NCBI GenBank assembly: GCA_963575745.1
Contig: CAUYUJ010004343.1
Coordinates: 1 to 64,000, forward strand
Direction: 5' to 3'
DNA length: 64,000 nucleotides
DNA from: Prorocentrum cordatum
Lineage: Eukaryota; Sar; Dinophyceae; Prorocentrales; Prorocentraceae
The notes under the pieces were generated by a model, which was not told the origin of the DNA, searched no databases, and saw only the letters and a program-made list of their open reading frames with translations. A program made the translations under genes and the position numbers. Shown here one piece after another: positions 30,705 through 41,944 of this stretch; the stretch's first letter is position 1; the number at the start of each line of letters is the position of its first letter.

Positions 30705-33700
30705 TCACGACGCCGCGGCGCGGGCGGCCTGGGGGCCTGCTGAGCTTCCCGCCGGGAGCCTGGGCGCCACCGCGCCCTCGATGATCCCCTGCAGGTTCTC
30801 GTCGGCCCACTCGCAGAACAGCTTGGCGTCGCGCGGCAGCGCGTGGAGCAGCTTCTGCACTTGCCCCGCCTTGGCGTACCTTCGCGCCGAAACCCCCGAC
30901 AGCCAGCGCCCCCGGGCCATGATCTCCGAGAGCTCCCTCGCCTTTGTGAGGAGGTCTCCGGACGCCCCTCCGTGTCGCAGCTGGTAGAGGCACAGCCCAG
31001 GCAGCCCGAGGAGCGTCGCGGCGGCTCTGAACTTGCTGACTGCCAGACCCGCCTCGACCGACAGGAGCAGCTCCTCGCCCGCCCGGCGCCCTGCTGCTTT
31101 CTCCAGGGCAGGGCCCGCCCAGCTCGGCGAGTCCAAGGCAATCGTGTCGTCGAAAGTCCCCGTCTTGCTGAGCACGTAGTCTTCCTGCGGCGCCACCACG
31201 ATGGACCAGTGGTCGAGGGCCGACTGCTGGCCGCGGCGGCGCTTCCGGCCCACAGGAGCGACCAGGTCCTTCACTTTTAGGCCTCGCGCCTCTCCCGGCC
31301 GGAGGTAAGCGACCCAGGACATCAGTACCATCAACGCCAGGTCGTGGAGGCCCCAGAACTTGAGGACAGTCACGAGGCCCGCCATCACGAGCCTCGGGAT
31401 CGGGGCCCTCGACCGAGGGGGCCGTTTCTTCCTGAAGCCCTTCAGCGCCCTGGTCACTCTCGGCATGACGTTGACACCTGGCACCGAGAACATGCGGTGC
31501 TTGACAGCTGCGACCACCTTCTCGGCGTCCCCGTACTCGTTCCCCTCCTCTAACAGCACGTCCAGGCAATCCAGGAGGAGGTTCGACAGGGCCGAGGCGG
31601 TGGACGGGAGAGGCTCCTTGACCTCGTTTGCGACCCATCTGCGGAACGCGTCGAAGTAGGTCTCGTACTGCAACGTGCAGCTGTCGCCGAGGGCGGCGGC
31701 CTCGCACGCCGATCTCATCCCTCGCGAGGCCAGACGCTGTGGGGGGGCCGACCCGCGGACCACCAGCCTGCTCTGCCCGGCGCGCCTGGCGGCCGTCGGC
31801 CCCTTTCCCCGGCCTCCCGCGGCTCTCCGGCGACCAGGGCCCGCGGCCGTCGAGGTGCCCCCGCCAGCCGCGTTCTGGACGGCCGGCAGCGCGACGACTC
31901 GCAGCAGCCCGCTCGAAGAGGCGGGATGGCTCATCGCTCGGGTTCCACTCTGACGGGATCCACCGCGCCGAGCAGCTCAGGTTGGCCGCGAGCTGAATGG
32001 CTGCGGACCTGCGACAAACCTGCAAGAATCCAAAGCTCGTGGCTCTGCCTTTCGTGAGGGCCAGCGCGAGCCCGTAGTTGTCGACCAGGAAGAGCCCGCG
32101 GGCCCCGTGACATTCAGGATAGCGGGCAACGCGACGCAGGGCCCACAGGAAAGCCCTCCCCTCCAAGACACCGATGTACTCGCAGTAGCGAAACCTCCCC
32201 GCATACACAGTCTTCCAGTGGCCCTTCTGGCAGACCTCGAAAGGGACCTCGGGGAAACCCTAGCGCTCAATCCATCGCCCATCAGCTGGTACGGACCCAT
32301 CCGGATCGACAGTACGAGGATCTACCACCGCGTCAAATTCTCCCAGAGCCCGGGCCCGAGGGGCCCATTCTGAAGGTTGTAGACGCCGAAATCTCCACCT
32401 CTCGTTCCACCGCCCGACGTCCCCGACTTCCCTGCTGGAGAGGAGCCTCTGACAGGCCCCGTACCCAGACTTGCACGCGTCGGTAGCCCAGACTTCGCCA
32501 GCCCAGCCCAACGACATGTCGGAGGAGAGGACGGGGAGGACGGCCGCCATGAGCCAGAACTCATACTGGACGGAGGCCCAGAGGTCAATATGGTTTTTTC
32601 CGGCGACTCTGGTGAATTCGTAGCAAGCTCGGAGGATGCTGAGAGCCGGCCGACGGAAGATGGCCGCAGAGACAAAATGCCCGATGAGCGCCTCAACCTG
32701 CTCTCCCGAGGCCCGCTTCTGGGAGGCCATCCAGAGCAAGGCCCCTCTGATGAGCCACGTGCGGTCGATGCTCCGCCGCACGGTCGCGGGTTCGCCCCCG
32801 ACCGAGGCCCCCAAGACGGTGCCCAGCGGCTCGGCCTCGGTGATGTCGTGCATCTGGAACCCAGCGTCCTGGAAGCCCTTCAGGATGCGGTCCCGGACGC
32901 CGAGGACCCTGTCCGCAGAAAGTCCGAAGACCGTGACGTTGTCGCAGTAGGGCAGGGCGATCGGGCCGGTGTCCAAGGGCGGCACCGGCCAGGAGCCGAC
33001 CACCGTTTGCTCGGCCGCGATTCCAGCCTGCCGGAGGATGCCAACGTGGACCTGCTGGATCAGCCAGAAAGCCCAGGTCCAGCCCATGGGCACGACCGCG
33101 AGCACGGGGAACACCCAGTCGGCGCCGTCGAGGTTCTTGCCCCAGATGTCCACCTCGAACCCGATCGAGGCGGCCTCGCTCCTCGAGATGCGCTGCATCG
33201 CGAATGTAGACCGACAGCTCCGGGCTGAGGCCGCACTGGTAGAAGCAGTTCATCACGTCGGCCTGGGCCGTGTACAACGTCTCGCCCTCTGGGACCTCGA
33301 GCTGGGCGAGATTCTCCGCGGCCCCGATTTCCATCTCGGGGCACCTCCGGAAGTTGAGGTTGGTCTGGCGACAGTCGAGCACCAGACGCTGCTGGTTCTT
33401 CTTTTTCTTGACGAAGAAAGGGCGGCAGCTGCCCTTCTTGCTGCGCGAGGCTCCGATCAAGCCCGCGGCAGCCATCCGGGCAAGGAAGGAGATGTAGAGG
33501 GAGCGGTCGGCCCTGAGCCTCTCGTCGAAGTAGGGGGCGACCTGGGGCCTGCTCGGCCTCAACGTCATCCTCTGGCCTGTCCGAGAGCATCAAGTCCTCA
33601 AAATTGCGGACCACCTCGCTGAGACGAGGTGGGAGGACGTCCGCGAGCGGCACCGGGGGCGACGAGCCGTCGGGCAACGAGACCTTCGAGCCATCGCGCG

Positions 33701-34175
33701 GCACCACTGCGCTGCCGTCACCGTGATAATCGAGACGATGCCCGAGAAGCTCTCGCGAGGCTTCCTCAGGCGTAGGCACAGGTATTGAAGGTGTAGCTGA
33801 GAAGATCGTCCGAAGGATATGCCTGTGAGCCGCCGCCAGCGCATCGTTGATGGCGCTGGCAGGTGCCGTCTCGCAGCCGCACAGGGCGTTCAGCGCCTCC
33901 ACGGCCGCGCTGGAGCCCCTCCAAACAGCTGCGCGGTGCCCAGCGCGTCGAGCTGCGACGCGCGACCGCCCCGGTGGCCCAGGTGGGGCAGCCCACGGGG
34001 CCGGCGGTATGGGAAAAAGATCACCCGGACGAGGCTGATGGGTCTTGCTCGGCTCTCGGGGAGGGCGAGCGAAGTCCTTCCAAGTCCCGCGGGCGCGCAG
34101 ACAGGTCCAGCGGCCATTAGAGGGCTGGGGCCCGCCACGGACCATATCATCCCCAGCCCCGCGTCTCTTCTTCAT
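30705..34175 (-). pseudogene. pol polyprotein of retroelement 2: RT, RNase H, tyrosine recombinase (broken)
   Basis: Starts at ATG 34175, overlapping the gag stop as ATGA. RT is read across two shifts: FFVKKKKNQQRLVLDCRQTN and ETLYTAQADVMNCFYQCGL (fingers and motif A, frame 2 from about 33560), then, after a one-base excess near 33205, FAMQRISR, VVPMGWTWAFWL (B) and LPYCDNVTVFG (C, with CDN in place of the usual DD). RNase H follows: VWATDACKSGYGAC, then across TAG 32260-32262, EGRAFLWALRR, LFLVDNYGLALA and WIPSEWNPSDEPSR. A further shift between about 31950 and 31720 enters the recombinase: VAYLRPGEARGL (Arg), VLSKTG (Lys), YQLRHGGAS (Arg; Tyr replaces the first His) and RGRWLSGVSARRYAK (nucleophile Tyr present). 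Net shifts return to the starting frame. Confidence 0.85.
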
Positions 34176-35474
34176 GACTTATTGGCGGAATCGTCATTGC
34201 CGGACTTTCCGCCTTTCTTCGCTTCTCGTGCTTTGCGTTTTTCCTTGTCGATAGCGGCCTGCTTGCCCATCTCGCTGGCCACGTGCTGCCGCAGCGAGGG
34301 GGCCATGCCAGCGCCGCCCTTGCGCTCCTCGATGCCGAGGTAGTGCCCCCAGCCGTCCCAGCTCGGATTATGCGGGTTGTCCGCGTGCACCTCCTCGATG
34401 AGCTGCTTCCTCCTGAACAGCAGCTCCGCCATGCCCAGGTTCTTGAGGTTGAGCCCGTCCTCGGTCGCGCCGATCTGCAGCGCCTTCGCGAGGACCTGGT
34501 GCTCGTACACCGAGCGGTCGTGAGGCTTGACGCCTGACTCCGCTACCCACTTGTCGCGCTCATGCACGAGGCCCCCTCCGCCCCCGCGCGCCGTCCTCTC
34601 GACGAGGTAGCCGCCAGTGCGCGGGCCGGCGAGCGAGTACTTCACGTTAGGGTCCTCGATCATCTCAGCGGCGCACTCCGCGAAGGCGCGGGGGCCTCCC
34701 CGTCGGGTCGACCGAGATGGCACGCCTGTCGATGGCCAGCTCGGTCTGCCGCTGCATCACATATTGATCGATGTCGGTCCCCGCCGCCAGGAGCCTGAAG
34801 GCGCGCGTCCGCCCGTTGAAGCCCAGGAAAGCCCGGGAGTCGACGACGTGGATCCCGGCGGGCGCCTGCACCTCGAACCCGATGCTGAAGCCGGCGGCGG
34901 GCTCGTCCAGCACCCAGGCGCCCCCGACCCCGGCGATCCTGCGCACCGCGGGGGCCGCCGCGGCGGCCGCGGGCGCCGCGGCCGCCGGCGCCACGGGCGC
35001 CGCTGCCGCAGCGCCAGCCGCGGCAGCGGGGGCGGCCAGAGGCGGGGCTGCCGCGACCGCTGGCACGACGGCAGCAGCTGCCGCACTGCCCGCTGGCAAG
35101 ACGGCCGCGGGCGCGGCCCCAGCAGCCCCCGCAACCGGCGCGCCTGGTGGCGCCGCGGCCGGGAGCCCTGTCGCCGTGAGCTCGGCCGCCCCAACCTGCT
35201 GTCCCTCCGCGAGGAGTTGTTGCTGCTGGGAGGCAGTCGGCCGGGGGCTGAACGCGCGCACCCGGTCGACCCCCATGACGGCCGCGCCTGGCGCCGCCGG
35301 GAATCGGATGCCCGTGAGGTCCGGGTTCTGGGCGTCCAACTGCTCCACGAAGATGTCGTAGTCTGGAGAGCACACCACATGCTCGTCGCCTTGCATGTGA
35401 AACAAAATCAGCCTTTCGTGCCAAAGGTCATCGTCGTAACGCACAAGCACCACATCACCAGGTCTCAAAGCCAT
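34172..35474 (-). pseudogene. gag-like ORF of retroelement 2 (one frameshift)
   Basis: ATG 35474 begins MALRPGDVVLVRYDDDLWHE, then VVCSPDYDIFVEQLDAQNP, a long Ala/Pro-rich linker and a globular part (GAWVLDEPAAGFSIGFEV). Near 34690 a one-base shift in a G/C-rich run moves the reading to the 34723-34172 frame: GGPRAFAECAAEMIEDPN, RSVYEHQVLAKALQIGA, DGWGHYLGIEERKGG and a Lys-rich tail ending ANKS. The second half closely resembles, from memory, a protein that recurs before RT in dinoflagellate retroelements, presumably the particle protein. It overlaps ORF1 upstream by 20 bp and pol downstream by four bases (ATGA). Confidence 0.7.
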
Positions 35475-35901
35475 CCCTTACCTGGCCCTGTCCTCGGAGT
35501 GAGAGAGCTCGCCGCGCCCGAAGGTGAGACGGGACCTTGACCTTGACCGGCCGTTCGTTCGCCGGCGCCTCGTCGTCTAGCGCTGGCCTCCTGGAGGCGC
35601 AGACCCACCGGCCCAGCGACACCAGCACCCCCAGCGTGAACCCCACGACGCCCGCGAGGATCGCGAGGAGGAAGGGGGGCGCCCCCTCCGGGCAGGGAGG
35701 GCGGACCGGGCACGTCGGGCAGGGCACCGCCTGCAAGTGCTCAGGCCCACACCGCCCGAGCTGCTCGCGGAGGACCTCGAGGGCCCCGCTGCCGGGCTCG
35801 GGCCCGGAGAACTCGCAGTGGCAGGTGGCGCGGGACTCCCCGCCCCCGTTCCAGAAACGTTCCGCCAGGACGCCGGAGACCCAGCCGAGGGCGGCTTGCA
35901 T
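35455..35901 (-). CDS. ORF1 of retroelement 2: small single-pass membrane protein
   Basis: 148 residues and intact. The N-terminal part contains RATCHCEFSGPEPGSGALEV and LREQLGRCGPEHLQ, then a Cys/Pro cluster (CPTCPVRPPCPEG). Residues 76-101 (FLLAILAGVVGFTLGVLVSL) form one strong membrane span followed by basic residues, so the C-terminus should be cytosolic. Proteins with a Cys-rich head, LR-x-QL-x-RCGPE and one membrane span recur, as recalled, at the start of dinoflagellate retroelements. The function is unknown; an envelope-like or particle-membrane role is only a guess. The start ATG is about 27 bp inside A1, and the stop lies within the gag-like ORF. Confidence 0.65.
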   Translation of the reverse strand: MQAALGWVSGVLAERFWNGGGESRATCHCEFSGPEPGSGALEVLREQLGRCGPEHLQAVPCPTCPVRPPCPEGAPPFLLAILAGVVGFTLGVLVSLGRWVCASRRPALDDEAPANERPVKVKVPSHLRARRALSLRGQGQVRDGFETW

Positions 35902-35927
35902 CCGCGGCCGGACTCGGAGACCAAGAT

Positions 35928-36119
35928 GTCAGAAAAAGAAACTTGAGCCAAGAGTCACCGGATCACGAGGCTCTTGCGAACATGACAACTCTGCACAACA
36001 CCGGTGACCTTCTGCCCCTTCCAACCGACTTGGAAAGGTCACCGGTCACATGCGTGCATTGACCAAAATCTCCTGCTCCCAGGAGGCTCAGGCAAACATG
36101 ATACCTCAACAAGTTGATA
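35928..36119 (-). repeat. Split direct repeat A1 (192 bp)
   Basis: Outer 5' end of retroelement 2; pairs with A2. Its minus strand contains TTGGCTCAAG shortly before ORF1. Confidence 0.92.
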
Positions 36120-36181
36120 TATATATATGTATATATGTACATATATATATACACTTAAACATAAATATATATATATATATA
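36120..36181. repeat. (AT)n tract, right flank of retroelement 2
   Basis: TATATATATGTATATATGTA-type sequence directly after A1, matching the left flank in composition. The element evidently entered an AT microsatellite. Confidence 0.9.
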
Positions 36182-36308
36182 CGTCTACACACAATACATG
36201 GGGCAGATATACATATATGCATCTAGCAATCAGTCAGCGGAGCCCCGACGCCGCCCAGAGCCGCCCAGCTGCCAGCAGCCAAGACGGCCGCCCGGAGCGA
36301 GAGGCAGG

Positions 36309-36339
<31 letters not shown>

Positions 36340-37340
36340 CCGTCTAGGACTACTGACTCTAACACAAAACTTGAGAGAAGACCGCACACGATTCAACATG
36401 ACACAAAACAATCAAGACAACGTGCGACTCAAGGATCGCCATCGGACTGTAGTGTCCATTGTCAGCCGTTATACACTTAGAAACCCCGCGGTAACCCTTG
36501 AACAAATCTGAAGCTTGAGCCAGACAACCTTGTATAGTAGTATACCCTGAAGATCGAGGATCCCTGCGCCACGGTGGCGGGCTAGGCCGCAGGCCCCTGG
36601 ATATCCTGAGGCAGGATACGCCGAAAGCCAGTACATAGACTGTGGCGGGATAGGCCGACACTCATGTAGATAGCCTGGAGCCCTTGAATACCTGCAAGCC
36701 CTCTCAGGACACCTTACTCCTGCAAGGATTCGGAGAGCCTTATGCGCGCTGCAATGTTTCTCCGTTTTTCCATAAGACAAGGCGGTCCAATTCAGCCAAC
36801 ACGCTGCGTGACGCTCGACGCGTCTACTGCACACGAGCGCGGCAGACGAAACTTGGAAGTTCGACTGCCAGGCCTCGCCAGGGCCCGATCGACGCCCAAA
36901 GGAAAAACGGCGGGCCCCCTCACCCCCTTGGGAAGGGGGGGGGAACAAGGTTCAAATTCAGTGCATGTCTTTCTGTGCTTTGTTATTGTGTGTATATGTG
37001 TATGATTTGTGAGTGCTTCTGTTTTGAATGTATGTGTGTATATGTATGGGGGGGGAGTGAATGCCCTAATGTCGCAACGTGGTTGGATCGTGCTTATAAA
37101 ACCTCGAGGGTGGCGCGTTTCTGGGACATCCCGCGGCGGCCGCCGTGCCTGCATGTCCCCGAGCGTGAGCCGCCACGACGACCTGCTGCCACGGAAGCGG
37201 GGCCAATGGAGGAGGGCGCGGCATGCGTCACAGCAAAAAATGGCGAGCCCGTAGCCGTGATGGGCCATGTGCACTAGTCGCGCAACGCAACCACATCGTG
37301 CCAAAAGCACGATGGGCGCGTGCGTTCCGCTCGCAAGGAA
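36182..37340. other. Gene-less stretch
   Basis: Includes a (GTC)n run at 36310-36343 and unique sequence. Open frames up to 197 codons have no recognisable motif. Confidence 0.4.
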
Positions 37341-37432
37341 AGTCACCATTGACGTCGCGGTCGTCGTCGTCGTTGTCTCGACGTCGTCGTCGTCCTGTTG
37401 TCGTCGTCGTCGTCGTCGTCGTCGTCGTGGTG
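37341..37432. repeat. (GTC)n microsatellite
   Basis: GTC runs directly adjoining the helicase-derived fragment, as a GTC tract also adjoins the parental gene at 23256-23430. Confidence 0.9.
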
Positions 37433-37740
37433 GGCTGAGCTACGCTCGCTGCCCTCGCGGTGTAGGCCTCGCCATCACGTTCCAGGCCATGCGGACCGAA
37501 GTGCAGCGCGCCGACCGCACCGTCGAAGCTCAAGGTGGTGCGAGAATGCCGACGACCGACATTCTCCACGCTCGCTCCAAGGAGACCCCGTGGCGAGCAA
37601 GAGTACAAAAGCGTACGGGCGGTTCTCCATGCCAGCCGCAAAAATGTTGCTATTAGGCGGAAGCGATTACTGGTAGGCGGAGCGAAGCTCACAGCCACAC
37701 TGAAATACTGTGAGCCAGAATGGCAACAACGACGACGCTG
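37430..37740 (-). pseudogene. Internally deleted relative of the helicase-like gene
   Basis: 37430-37565 resembles 25391-25530 and 37566-37740 resembles 27718-27893 of the large helicase-like gene. About 2.2 kb between them is missing. The upstream ATG is kept at 37630, and the following frame holds conservative changes (MENRPYAFVLLLATG against MERCPYALVALLATG). At the join, inside a short GAG match, the frame becomes wrong, so only the N-terminus could be made. Confidence 0.75.
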
Positions 37741-37851
37741 GTCGGGAGAAATCGCTGGACTCGACGACGAACGCCCTCTGTCTTGCCTCCCAACTCCTTC
37801 CCTCCCTCCTCCTCCTCCGACTCGCCCTCCTCCGGCTCCCCCACCAGGAGG

Positions 37852-37967
37852 CTGTACAAGGAGGGAAAAGGAAATAGGAGCAGAGGATATATGCAAAAGC
37901 AGGCATACACACGCTTGCACCAAACGACTGACGGCATGCTTCGCTGGGATTGCTGTTCGGAGATACA
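37852..37967 (+). repeat. Dispersed repeat D, copy 1
   Basis: Holds GTACAAGGAGG, ACACACGC, GGCATGCTTCGC and ATTGCTGTT. Related copies lie at 39000-39165 and 48384-48505. Confidence 0.7.
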
Positions 37968-38935
<968 letters not shown>

Positions 38936-38999
38936 CAACTACGAAGGGCCCGAACAACTCGCACGCGGGCGAGGTGCCCAAACGCCTCATCTCACAAGG

Positions 39000-39165
39000 A
39001 GGATGTACAAGGAGGCGGGAGGAAGGAAGAACAGGAGAGATATGCGGGGCCAAGCGGACACACGCCTGAAAAAAACACAACTGTCGGCATGTTTCGCGAG
39101 AATTGCTGCTGTGAGATGGGCTGGTGGGGATACGCGAAGCGTAAAGAATTTATGTCATACCGTTT
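39000..39165 (+). repeat. Dispersed repeat D, copy 2
   Basis: Contains GGATGTACAAGGAGGCGGGA, ATATGCGGGGCCAAGCGGA, GAGATGGGCTGGTGGGGATA and CGCGAAGCGTAAAGAATT. It is preceded by 1-2 units of the GCCCGAACGACTC satellite. Confidence 0.8.
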
Positions 39166-39400
39166 TTAGCTCACTGAAGCAACCCCCGACCGGTTCGTTG
39201 CCCCCGGACGGCCCCGGAACGCCGCCGCGGCGTCGCCCGCCGGCGACAGCGAGGGCCGCAGCGTGCCGGCGGGCGTGGAGGACCACGCGCCGGCGGCGGA
39301 GGCGGCCGCCCGCCCGAACTCGTTGAAGAACTCGCGGCGGGGGCCGCCCGCGTCCTCGGCGGCCTCGCCGGCGAAGCCCACCTATCGGGCATGGACAGAC
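39166..39400 (-). other. Possible coding fragment (GC-rich island)
   Basis: A 235-bp, very GC-rich island in lower-GC surroundings. The minus strand reads GEAAEDAGGPRREFFNEFGR and AAASAAGAWSSTPAG. It may be an isolated exon; no domain was recognised and no flanking splice site is certain. Confidence 0.25.
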
Positions 39401-40430
39401 CCCCCTTCAGCAAAACGTAGTTTAGTGAAGACGACCTGAGGCCCAAAACCTGGCGGGCGCAGGCCTAGAAAATGACGGCCGCGGCGCCCTCTCGAGAACC
39501 GAAAACGGACGATTCGCTAATCGACGTGTCACTGTTGGGGGTTCTGTCCACCCCCGAACCTGGATGGATAAGCAGAACCTGATATTGCCACGAACCCCGA
39601 CCTTGGAGGACAAGTGGGCGCGAAAACAGAACAGCAAAGAAGAGGATGCCTGCAGCGCGCATTACGTTGGTTCCCGCGTTGTCCGTTTGACGCTGTGAGG
39701 GTTTGTCGAGGCGCCTCCAGCCGTCCCGGGGTCTTGTCGGGGCTGTCCCAGTGCTCTCTTGGACGTTTCGGGGGGTTTGCTGGAGGCCTCTCGAGGCCTC
39801 TTGGGGCCTCTTGGGGGCCTGTTGGGGGTCTCCTGGGGGCCATCTGGGCTCCTGGGGGGCTCTTTGGGCGGGGAGCTCGAAATGTCAGTCCCCGCGCCCG
39901 GCGGCCACACGTGGAACACATCGTGGCGTCAACGGCCAACATTATTCTAAGATGTTCGCTGCCGTGCGCAGCAATCAAAATCAATTAAAGGCCTGGGGAG
40001 GGCCAGAGGCCGCTGGCCAACGACCACCATTCCTGTGAGATGTGCACTGACAAGCGAAGAATTGAAGTACACATGTGTAATTGGAGTGGAGCATACAAAG
40101 TGATGGTCGTCAACTGCGGGACAGCCCCTCCCGGCCATACGTGGGCGACGAGGATAGTCTTCTAAGGGAAAACCTGCGTTGTCGTCGATCCTCCCCTATA
40201 GGCCGGCCGCCATGGTCCACGGACCAGGGGGTCTCAGGGCCTCTTCCGTCGTCATTCGCCATCGACACCGTCGTCCCTACTCCTACACGAATGCCTGATG
40301 TACTATCGGAGGTGAGGGGGTGAGATCGAAGTGGAACGGAGAGCCCCCCTACCGGGAAATCGATTTCGGTTTCGTGTTCGTGCGTGCCGTGCGTGCGGGC
40401 GAGGCGAAGCTGCGTGGGCGGGCGAGAGAA
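39401..40430. other. Gene-less stretch with short repeats
   Basis: Holds a GGCCTCTTGGGG array at 39775-39870 and a block at about 39555-39630 (CCTGGATGGATAAGCAGAA, ...CGAACCC) that recurs at 41565-41620. No gene. Confidence 0.5.
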
Positions 40431-40433
40431 AGT

Positions 40434-40660
40434 CTCCTGTGGCTGAGGCGCGGCCGGACCAAATGATTCCCTTCCGGGCGGCCGGGGCCCGTGTGGCTGA
40501 GGCGCGGCCGGACCAAATGTCTCCCTTCCGGGCGGCCGGGGCCCCGCGGTGTCCCGCCGGTGTCCCGCTGGTGTCCCGTGTGGCTGAGGCGCGGCCGGAC
40601 GAAATGATTCCCTTCCGGGCGGCCGGGGCCCCGCGGTGTCCCGCCGGTGTCCCGCTGGAC
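40434..40660 (+). repeat. Tandem triplicate GTGGCTGAGGCGCGGCCGGA
   Basis: Three copies (about 40439, 40493 and 40578) of GTGGCTGAGGCGCGGCCGGA followed by CCCTTCCGGGCGGCCGGGGC. The second and third are followed by CGGTGTCCCGCCGGTGTCCC. Spacing differs by the number of GGTGTCCC units. Confidence 0.85.
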
Positions 40661-40677
40661 GATGTTGATGTTTTGTT

Positions 40678-41435
40678 TTGATGATCGATAGTGAGATCGG
40701 TAGTGATATCGATTGTGAGATCGAACGTGAGATCGAATGTCAGATCGCTTGTGAGATCGATTGTGAGATCGACTGTGATACCGAATGTGAGATCGATAAT
40801 GAGATCGATAGTGAAATCGACTGTGAGACCGAATGGGATATCGATTGTGAGATCGATTTTGATATCGATAGTGAGATCGATAGTGAGATCGATAGTGAGA
40901 TCGATTGTGGATTATATTGTGAGATCGATCGTCAGATCGATTGTGAGATCGATCGATTGAGTTAGTAGTGAGATCACTATCGGTAATGAGATCGGTAGTG
41001 ATTTCGATAGTGAGATCGATGATGAGACCGAATGTGAGATCGATTGTGAGTTCGATATTGATATCGATAGTGAGATCGATAGTGACATCGGTAATGAGAT
41101 CGGTCGTGAATTCGCTAGAGAGATCGATAGTGAGGCCGAATGCGAGATCGATTGTGAGATCGATTGTGATATCGATAGTGAGATCGATAGTGAGACCGAA
41201 TGTGAGATCGATAATGAGATCGATAATGGGTTTGATAGCGAGATCGATAGTCGGATCGAATGCGAGATCGATTGTGATATCGATTGTGAGATCAATAGCG
41301 AAACCGAATGTGAGATCGATTGTGGGATCGATTGTGAGATTGATTGTGAGATCGATAGTCAGATCGATTGTGAGATCTATCGACTGAGATCGATTGTGAG
41401 ATCGGTAGTGAATTCGATAGTGAGATCAAACGAGC
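40678..41435 (+). repeat. 12-bp GATCGATTGTGA satellite, about 60 copies
   Basis: Tandem GATCGATAGTGA/GATCGATTGTGA with point changes. Because the unit is four codons, frames stay open on both strands (EIDSEIDC, RSIVRSIV and, antisense, SISQSISL). Confidence 0.95.
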
Positions 41436-41944
41436 GCGACGTTGGTCCCTCCCCCCCCCTCACCTCCTTATCACCCGAAGGGTGGTCTATGCGGTATGTA
41501 TACGTCGTTGTCCGTAGCCACCTGTCGTCAATGATGTTGTACTCGATGGTTCCTGCTGTGGGAATCCTGGATGGATAAGCAGAAAAAAAGAACTTGCCCC
41601 GAACCCTCCTCAAGGAAGAGACCGAAGTTAGGAGGACCAAAAGCAAGAGGGATAGGGGGGTCATGTCTGCACATCAGGTGTCTCAGAGCAGACCGCCCAG
41701 ACCGATTATCCCTCATGCGGAAACGGGGGCCTCAGTGAGGTCACGTCTTCGCCGTGGTCGTGGGGTTAGGGACTCTTTTCTTGTCGATGCTGCATGGGAC
41801 GCAGAAAGACATGCAGGGCAGTTGTTTTATTTTGTATAATGGGATTTTGAAAATATTGGATTTGTAATACATGATTAATGTATGAATAAATTGATGCATG
41901 AATCAATACTAAACCCTGCATTTGCATTTGTAATACACGATCCG
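41436..41944. other. Gene-less stretch
   Basis: Contains the 41565-41620 block shared with 39555-39630, then lower-GC sequence (TTGTAATACATGATTAATG). No gene. Confidence 0.4.

Larger units (their letters stand above)
30025..36119 (-). mobile_element. Tyrosine-recombinase retroelement 2 with split direct repeats (PAT/Ngaro-type layout)
   Basis: 6.1-kb element read on the minus strand as A1 (36119-35928), ORF1, gag-like ORF, RT/RNase H/tyrosine recombinase ORF, B1 (30572-30408), A2 (30410-30219), B2 (30189-30025). The A repeats are 192 bp and the B repeats 165 bp, each nearly identical, and both outer ends lie in AT microsatellite. This A1-ORFs-B1-A2-B2 order is the split-direct-repeat arrangement known for PAT and Ngaro elements. 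The internal B1-A2 junction (sharing the trinucleotide ATA on plus) reproduces the join expected in the circular intermediate. Coding regions contain one TAG and several frameshifts, so the copy is probably inactive although its termini are intact. Confidence 0.9.

Noticed and set aside
37247-37268. CCCGTAGCCGTGATGGGCC similar to the spliced leader
   Set aside because: The match is limited to CCGTAGCC plus scattered bases; no TTGGCTCAAG end.
40678-41387. Repetitive EIDSEIDC / RSIVRSIV proteins
   Set aside because: A direct outcome of a 12-bp repeat without stops; no start context, domain or flanking gene supports expression.
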